The notes beneath the pieces were generated by a model that was given only the letters and a program-made list of their open reading frames with translations, searched no databases and had not been told where the DNA came from. The position numbers and the translations under genes were made by a program. A stretch of 9,754 nucleotides of DNA from Chloroflexota bacterium (GTDB lineage: Bacteria > Chloroflexota > Dehalococcoidia > Dehalococcoidales > RBG-16-60-22), in NCBI GenBank assembly GCA_022574315.1, contig JACZSH010000052.1:1-9754 (forward strand), given 5' to 3'. This document shows, piece by piece, positions 5,741 to 9,754 of this stretch (its first letter is position 1; each line of letters starts with the position of its first letter).

Positions 5741-7003
5741 GTGACTTTACATAATTATGATGTCAAAGACCTCTCGCTGGCTGAGTCCGGAAGGCGGCGT
5801 ATCGAGTGGGCTTACCGGGAGATGCCGGTGGTCAAGCTCATTCGGGAGCGCTTCGCCGAAGAAAAGCCTTTGCGCGGGGTTCGGATTTCAGCTTGCCTTC
5901 ATGTCACCACCGAGACCGCCAACCTGGCGCTGGCGCTGAAAGAGGGTGGTGCCGACCTCGTTCTCTGCGCTTCCAATCCGCTCAGCACCCAGGATGATGT
6001 CGCCGCCGCGCTGGTCGAATACGGCATTCCCACCAGTGCCATCAAGGGGGAAGACGAGGCGACCTATTACCGGCATATCAACATCGCGCTTGACCACTCG
6101 CCCCAGATGACCGTGGATGACGGTGCCGATCTGGTGACCAGTCTGCACACTAAACGCAGCCAACTTATTACCGGGGTCATTGGTGGCACCGAGGAAACCA
6201 CTACCGGCGTCGTTCGGCTCCGCAGTCTGGAGAAAGCGGGCAAACTGAAATATCCGGTCATCGCGGTAAACGATGCCCAGACCAAGTATCTTTTTGATAA
6301 TCGCTATGGCACCGGCCAGAGCACCATCGATGGTATTACCCGCGCCACCAATATCTTGTGGGCGGGGAAAAAGGTGGTCGTCTGCGGCTATGGCTGGTGC
6401 GGGCACGGCGTCGCTCTCAGGGCAAGAGGACTGGGGGCGCAGGTGATTGTCGTTGAGGTGGCACCGGTCCGCGCCCTGGAAGCGGTCATGGACGGCTACC
6501 TGGTGATGCCGCTGCTGGAAGCCGCCGCGGTGGGAGATATCTTTATCACCCTCACCGGGGACAAACATGTTATTGATGAAGCCCACTTTCGCGTTATGAA
6601 GGATGGCGCCATTATCGCCAACAGCGGCCATTTCAACGTTGAAATTAACATCCCCGCTCTGGAAGGTCTGTCCAGCGGTCACCGGCGCATAAGAGATTTC
6701 ATTGACGAGTATTCCCTGGCGGGTGGCCGCCGCGTCTTCCTGCTCGGAGAAGGGAGACTCATCAACCTGGCGGCGGCGGAAGGCCATCCCGCCAGTGTCA
6801 TGGACATGAGCTTTGCCATTCAGGCGCTGTGCCTGGAGTATATGGCTAAAAACCGGGGGAAACTGGAAGCGAAAGTTTACCCGGTGCCGGAAGATATCGA
6901 TAAACAGGTGGCGCGTTTGAAGCTTAACGCCATGGGTATTGAGATTGACCGCCTGACCCCGGAGCAGGAAAACTACCTGACCAGCTGGGAAGAGGGGACT
7001 TAG
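5741..7003 (+). CDS. ahcY: Adenosylhomocysteinase (S-adenosylhomocysteine hydrolase)
   Basis: NAD-dependent cytosolic enzyme that reversibly splits S-adenosylhomocysteine into adenosine and homocysteine, removing the product inhibitor of methyltransferases. The product has 420 residues. Visible family marks are CLHVTTETA with His54, DDGADLVTSLH (126-136), GGTEETTTG with Glu151, and NDAQTKYLFDN with Lys182 and Asp186. The NAD-binding GYGWCGHG spans 216-223, with GHFNVEI (296-302) and EGHPASVMDMSF (347-358) further on. It lacks the C-terminal KPDHYRY-type tail and ends in LTPEQENYLTSWEEGT, the short form I associate with archaeal and thermophile-like SAHases. The GTG start is supported by AAGGAG 6 nt upstream and by the family-typical N-terminus YDVKDLSLA. 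metK follows after 46 bp on the same strand, forming a methyl-cycle operon. Confidence 0.97.
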   Translation: MTLHNYDVKDLSLAESGRRRIEWAYREMPVVKLIRERFAEEKPLRGVRISACLHVTTETANLALALKEGGADLVLCASNPLSTQDDVAAALVEYGIPTSAIKGEDEATYYRHINIALDHSPQMTVDDGADLVTSLHTKRSQLITGVIGGTEETTTGVVRLRSLEKAGKLKYPVIAVNDAQTKYLFDNRYGTGQSTIDGITRATNILWAGKKVVVCGYGWCGHGVALRARGLGAQVIVVEVAPVRALEAVMDGYLVMPLLEAAAVGDIFITLTGDKHVIDEAHFRVMKDGAIIANSGHFNVEINIPALEGLSSGHRRIRDFIDEYSLAGGRRVFLLGEGRLINLAAAEGHPASVMDMSFAIQALCLEYMAKNRGKLEAKVYPVPEDIDKQVARLKLNAMGIEIDRLTPEQENYLTSWEEGT

Positions 7004-7049
7004 TAATTGCTCAACCAGCGAGTGTCATTTCAGATGACGGAGGAAGAAG

Positions 7050-8261
7050 ATGCCCAATAGTTTTGCCAGTTCACCGAATTACATGTTGACTTCGGAATCG
7101 GTTACCGAGGGGCATCCGGACAAATTATGCGACCAGATATCGGACGCCATTCTGGACGCTATCATGGAACAGGACCCCAATGGCCGGGTGGCCTGCGAGA
7201 CGGCTATCACCACCGGCCTGGTTATTGTTCTCGGTGAAATTACCACCAACTGCTATGTCGACGTGCCCAGGGTGGTGCGCGGGGTAATCCATGATATCGG
7301 TTACAATAATCCCCATTACGGCTTTGATTCCGAGTCGTGTGGTGTTATGGTTTCCATCAACGAGCAATCCAGTGATATTGATAGGGGAGTAAGTAAGTCC
7401 CAGGAAGCTAAAGAAGACTCGGCGGTAAATGACCTGGCCACGATTGGTGCCGGCGACCAGGGTATGATGGTTGGCTTTGCCTGCAGCGAGACCCCGGAAT
7501 TGATGCCCCTGCCCATCTCCCTGTCCCACCGGTTGTGCCGTCGGCTGGCCCAGGTCAGGAAAGAGGGCGTGTTACCTTATCTCCGCCCCGACGGTAAATC
7601 GCAGGTAACCGTTGAGTATGATAACGGCCGCCCCAAGCGCGTTACCAACGTGGTCATTGCCGCCCAGCACGACGATGACGTCGACAGCGACCGGATAGAG
7701 CGGGATATTATTGAGCATGTTATCAAGGCGGTAGTTCCCCCTGAGCTGATAGATGACGATACAAAATATTACGTTAACGCCACCGGGCGCTTTGTTATCG
7801 GCGGGCCGGTCTCGGATACCGGCTTCACCGGGCGCAAGATTCTGGTGGACACCTACGGCGGCATCGCCCGGCACGGTGGCGGCGCCTTCTCCGGCAAGGA
7901 CCCCACCAAGGTCGACCGCTCGGCGGCCTATATGACTCGCTACATTGCCAAGAACGTGGTCGCCGCCGGACTGGCGGAGCGCCTGGAGATACAGGTTGCT
8001 TACGTTATCGGCGTGGCTCACCCTCTCTCCGTTTCCATCGAGACTTTCGGCACGGCGGTGGTCGAGGACCAGGTTATCAAGGACCTGATTAGCAAACACT
8101 TCGACCTCAGGCCGGGAGCGATTATCCGGCACTTTGACCTCCGCCGCCCTATCTACCGCCAGACGGCGGCCTACGGCCACTTTGGCCGTGACGACCTTGA
8201 CCTCCCCTGGGAAAAAACGGATAAAGCCGAAATCCTGAAAAAAGAAGGTCTGGGAAAGTAA
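7050..8261 (+). CDS. metK: S-adenosylmethionine synthetase (methionine adenosyltransferase)
   Basis: Makes S-adenosylmethionine from methionine and ATP, releasing phosphate and pyrophosphate; needs Mg2+ and K+ and is normally a tetramer in the cytosol. The 403-residue protein carries the N-terminal signature TSESVTEGHPDK (14-25), the family signature GAGDQGMM (133-140) and the phosphate-binding loop GGGAFSGKD (276-284) followed by PTKVDRSAAY (285-294). These mark the bacterial MetK type, not the divergent archaeal enzyme. The ATG is preceded by GGAGGA (7039-7044) 5 nt upstream. In the 46-bp gap after ahcY a small inverted repeat GTCAT/ATGAC (7024-7038) ends just before this Shine-Dalgarno. 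Pairing with ahcY couples SAM synthesis to disposal of SAH. Identification is secure. Confidence 0.98.
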   Translation: MPNSFASSPNYMLTSESVTEGHPDKLCDQISDAILDAIMEQDPNGRVACETAITTGLVIVLGEITTNCYVDVPRVVRGVIHDIGYNNPHYGFDSESCGVMVSINEQSSDIDRGVSKSQEAKEDSAVNDLATIGAGDQGMMVGFACSETPELMPLPISLSHRLCRRLAQVRKEGVLPYLRPDGKSQVTVEYDNGRPKRVTNVVIAAQHDDDVDSDRIERDIIEHVIKAVVPPELIDDDTKYYVNATGRFVIGGPVSDTGFTGRKILVDTYGGIARHGGGAFSGKDPTKVDRSAAYMTRYIAKNVVAAGLAERLEIQVAYVIGVAHPLSVSIETFGTAVVEDQVIKDLISKHFDLRPGAIIRHFDLRRPIYRQTAAYGHFGRDDLDLPWEKTDKAEILKKEGLGK

Positions 8262-8272
8262 CTGGAATGGAG

Positions 8273-8300
8273 TTTAAAAGGGACAAAATCCCTCTTTAAA
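8273..8300 (+). terminator. Hairpin downstream of metK, possible terminator or attenuator
   Basis: TTTAAA-AGGGA (8273-8283) pairs with TCCCT-c-TTTAAA (8289-8300), giving 11 bp with one bulged C and a CAAAA loop, 11 bp after the metK stop. A pyrimidine-rich stretch (8304-8322) follows, not a clean T-run. A second hairpin of TATCTTTT (8302-8309) with AAAAGATA (8325-8332) sits directly behind. Confidence 0.4.
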
Positions 8301-8331
8301 ATATCTTTTCCCTCTCTGTTTTGAAAAAGAT

Positions 8332-8374
8332 ACCCTAAGGGGGAGGGTTCCCTAATAAAAAAATATTAAGGGGG
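8332..8374 (+). promoter_or_regulatory. Mutually exclusive pairings around the phosphomutase Shine-Dalgarno
   Basis: CCCTAATA (8350-8357) can pair with TATTaAGGG (8364-8372) around an A6 loop, covering the Shine-Dalgarno. Alternatively ACCCT (8332-8336) pairs with AGGGT (8344-8348), or its CCCT pairs with the GGGGG of the Shine-Dalgarno (8370-8374). Competing use of the same G-run is what a translational control leader would need, but it is judged by eye only, in AT-rich sequence where weak stems are common. Confidence 0.3.
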
Positions 8375-8377
8375 TGA
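8367..8377 (+). promoter_or_regulatory. Near-perfect Shine-Dalgarno of the phosphomutase gene
   Basis: TAAGGGGGTGA matches the full anti-Shine-Dalgarno complement TAAGGAGGTGA at 10 of 11 positions. Its core ends 9 nt before the ATA at 8384 and supports initiation there even though that codon is not ATG, GTG or TTG. Confidence 0.7.
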
Positions 8378-8383
8378 GGTAGA

Positions 8384-9754
8384 ATAGATAACCCTATCAA
8401 GTTCGGCACCGATGGCTGGCGGGCGGTTATCGCCGGTGACTTCACCTTCGATAACGTCCGTGTCTGCGCCCAGGGTGTCGCCAGTTACCTGCAACAAACA
8501 GGATTATCCGGCCGTGGACTGATTGTCGGCTATGATACCCGTTTTGCCTCCGAGGACTTTGCCGCCGCTGTGGCGGAGGTGGTGGCTGGTAACGGTATCA
8601 AAGTCTACCTCTGTCCCCGTGCCACCCCCACTCCGGTAATCAGCTACGGTGTCCTCACCGAAAAAGCCGGCGGGGCGGTGATCATCACCGCCAGCCACAA
8701 TCCGGCCATCTGGAACGGCTTCAAGTATAAAGACGAGCACGGCTCCAGCGCCCCGGACGAAGTTACCGCTCAGATTGAAAAATTCATCGGTCAGATTCAG
8801 GCGGGCGGACAGGTCAACCGGGTGCCGCTGGCGGAGGCTCTGGCACAAGGGCTGGTGGAGTACCTGTCGCTGACTCCGGTCTACCTGAAGCAGGTAGACC
8901 GTCTCGTTAACATTTCCGGGCTGCGGGCGGCTGGCTTTAAAATAGTTATCGATTCCATGTATGGCGCCGGGGCTGGCTACCTCAGGACAATCCTTGAGGG
9001 CGGAAATACCGAGGTTATTGAGATAAACGGCGACCGTAACCCCCTTTTCCCCGGCATCCAGCCCGAGCCTATCGCGGCTAACCTGGCCAGACTCTCCGAG
9101 GCTGTGAAACAGCAGGGAGCGCACGTCGGCCTGGCTACCGACGGTGACGCCGACCGTATGGGCGTTATCGACGAGAATGGTAACTTTTTAACCCAGCTCC
9201 AGGTCTTTGCCCTGCTCTCGCTTTACCTGCTGGAAGTACGTGGTGAGCGCGGCCCACTGGTGAAGACCATCACCAGCACCAGCATGCTTGACCGGCTCGG
9301 CGAGATATTTGACGTGCCGGTATTTGAGACTTCGGTCGGCTTCAAATACGTAGCGCCAATTATGCGTGCTGAAAACGCTCTTATCGGCGGTGAAGAGAGC
9401 GGCGGCTACGGTTTTCGCGGTCATGTCGCCGAACGCGATGGCGTCCTCGCCTGCCTTTATTTCCTCGACCTGATGGCCAAGACGGGTAAGACACCTTCGG
9501 AGCTTATCGATTATCTTTACGGGAAGGTCGGCCCTCATTACTACCAGCGGGCGGACATCCATTTCCCCGCCGCCGAACGCGCCGTAATCACCGACCGACT
9601 TCAGCACCGCCGGCAAAAATCGCTGGGCGGAGTTGAAGTAGTTAACGTAGAGACGGCGGATGGTTTCCGTTTTACCCTGGCTGACGGTACCTGGCTGCTG
9701 ATTCGTTTCTCCGGTACTGAACCGGTGCTGCGTGTCTATACGGAAAGCGATTCT
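8384..9754 (+). CDS. Phosphoglucomutase/phosphomannomutase family protein, 3' end outside window, apparent ATA start
   Basis: Alpha-D-phosphohexomutase that moves a phosphate between C1 and C6 of glucose or mannose (or a related sugar), feeding glycan and nucleotide-sugar synthesis. 457 residues are visible and the frame is open at the right edge; probably only a short tail is missing. Domain marks in order are NPIKFGTDGWR (3-13), the catalytic phosphoserine loop TASHNP (102-107, Ser104), the Mg-binding DGDADR (253-258), the sugar loop GEESG (336-340) and the phosphate-binding RFSGTEP (441-447). The in-frame upstream stop is TGA at 8375-8377, and no ATG, GTG or TTG occurs before the essential N-terminal motif. 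The first in-frame GTG, near 8570, would remove it. ATA at 8384, as the first codon of (M)DNPIKFGTDGW, fits the family N-terminus and the Shine-Dalgarno. A G-to-A change from an ancestral ATG is likely. Sugar specificity cannot be told. Confidence 0.9.
   Translation, partial: MDNPIKFGTDGWRAVIAGDFTFDNVRVCAQGVASYLQQTGLSGRGLIVGYDTRFASEDFAAAVAEVVAGNGIKVYLCPRATPTPVISYGVLTEKAGGAVIITASHNPAIWNGFKYKDEHGSSAPDEVTAQIEKFIGQIQAGGQVNRVPLAEALAQGLVEYLSLTPVYLKQVDRLVNISGLRAAGFKIVIDSMYGAGAGYLRTILEGGNTEVIEINGDRNPLFPGIQPEPIAANLARLSEAVKQQGAHVGLATDGDADRMGVIDENGNFLTQLQVFALLSLYLLEVRGERGPLVKTITSTSMLDRLGEIFDVPVFETSVGFKYVAPIMRAENALIGGEESGGYGFRGHVAERDGVLACLYFLDLMAKTGKTPSELIDYLYGKVGPHYYQRADIHFPAAERAVITDRLQHRRQKSLGGVEVVNVETADGFRFTLADGTWLLIRFSGTEPVLRVYTESDS

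Noticed and set aside
5888..6787. 299-codon minus-strand open frame inside ahcY
   Set aside because: It is fully antisense to a secure ahcY gene, has low-complexity GC-driven composition and no recognisable motif; it is a shadow frame.
7572..8180. 202-codon minus-strand open frame inside metK
   Set aside because: Shadow of metK, no motif.
8504..9124. 206-codon minus-strand open frame (and a second at 9188-9616)
   Set aside because: Both lie antisense to the phosphomutase, whose plus-strand frame carries all catalytic motifs; they only stand out because the real gene runs off the window and lacks a standard start.

Overview
The window is a compact, GC-rich bacterial chromosome segment with short intergenic gaps, several GTG starts and AT-rich regulatory gaps. 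It carries a tungsten-type aldehyde:ferredoxin oxidoreductase (AOR), an archaeal-type short S-adenosylhomocysteine hydrolase (SAHase) next to metK, and an archease-rtcB pair. Together these suggest an anaerobe, most plausibly a Dehalococcoidia-like member of the Chloroflexota. That placement is inferred from gene content and protein style, not from a search.

Layout. (1) Bases 2-2319, plus strand: the C-terminal third of an AOR-family protein, then, 50 bp later, a complete ThDP-dependent decarboxylase/synthase-like enzyme. They look like one transcription unit. (2) Bases 2320-2508: a gap holding a folded, repeat-like element, followed by trpS (tryptophanyl-tRNA synthetase, plus). (3) Bases 3587-5466, minus strand: an archease-rtcB operon for RNA ligation, convergent with trpS. 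(4) Bases 5467-5740: a divergent control region. It has a minus-strand promoter for archease-rtcB, a near-consensus plus-strand promoter (TTGCCA-17-TATAAT) for ahcY, a CCGGTC/GACCGG inverted repeat between them, and a roughly 144-nt ahcY leader that can fold into three successive hairpins, the last pairing with the ahcY Shine-Dalgarno. (5) Bases 5741-8261, plus strand: ahcY (SAHase) and metK (SAM synthetase), two steps of the activated methyl cycle. (6) Bases 8262-8383: an AT-rich, hairpin-dense gap. (7) Bases 8384 to the window end: a phosphoglucomutase/phosphomannomutase gene, cut off at the right edge, that has no ATG, GTG or TTG at its expected start and seems to begin at ATA behind a near-perfect Shine-Dalgarno.

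The best candidates for something undescribed are the structured ahcY leader (possibly a SAH- or SAM-responsive or other translational switch that does not resemble the known SAM/SAH riboswitch cores I can recall), the AUA-start phosphomutase with its structured leader, and the AOR/ThDP-enzyme pair of unknown substrate. No CRISPR array, tRNA, rRNA, insertion sequence or phage gene was seen.
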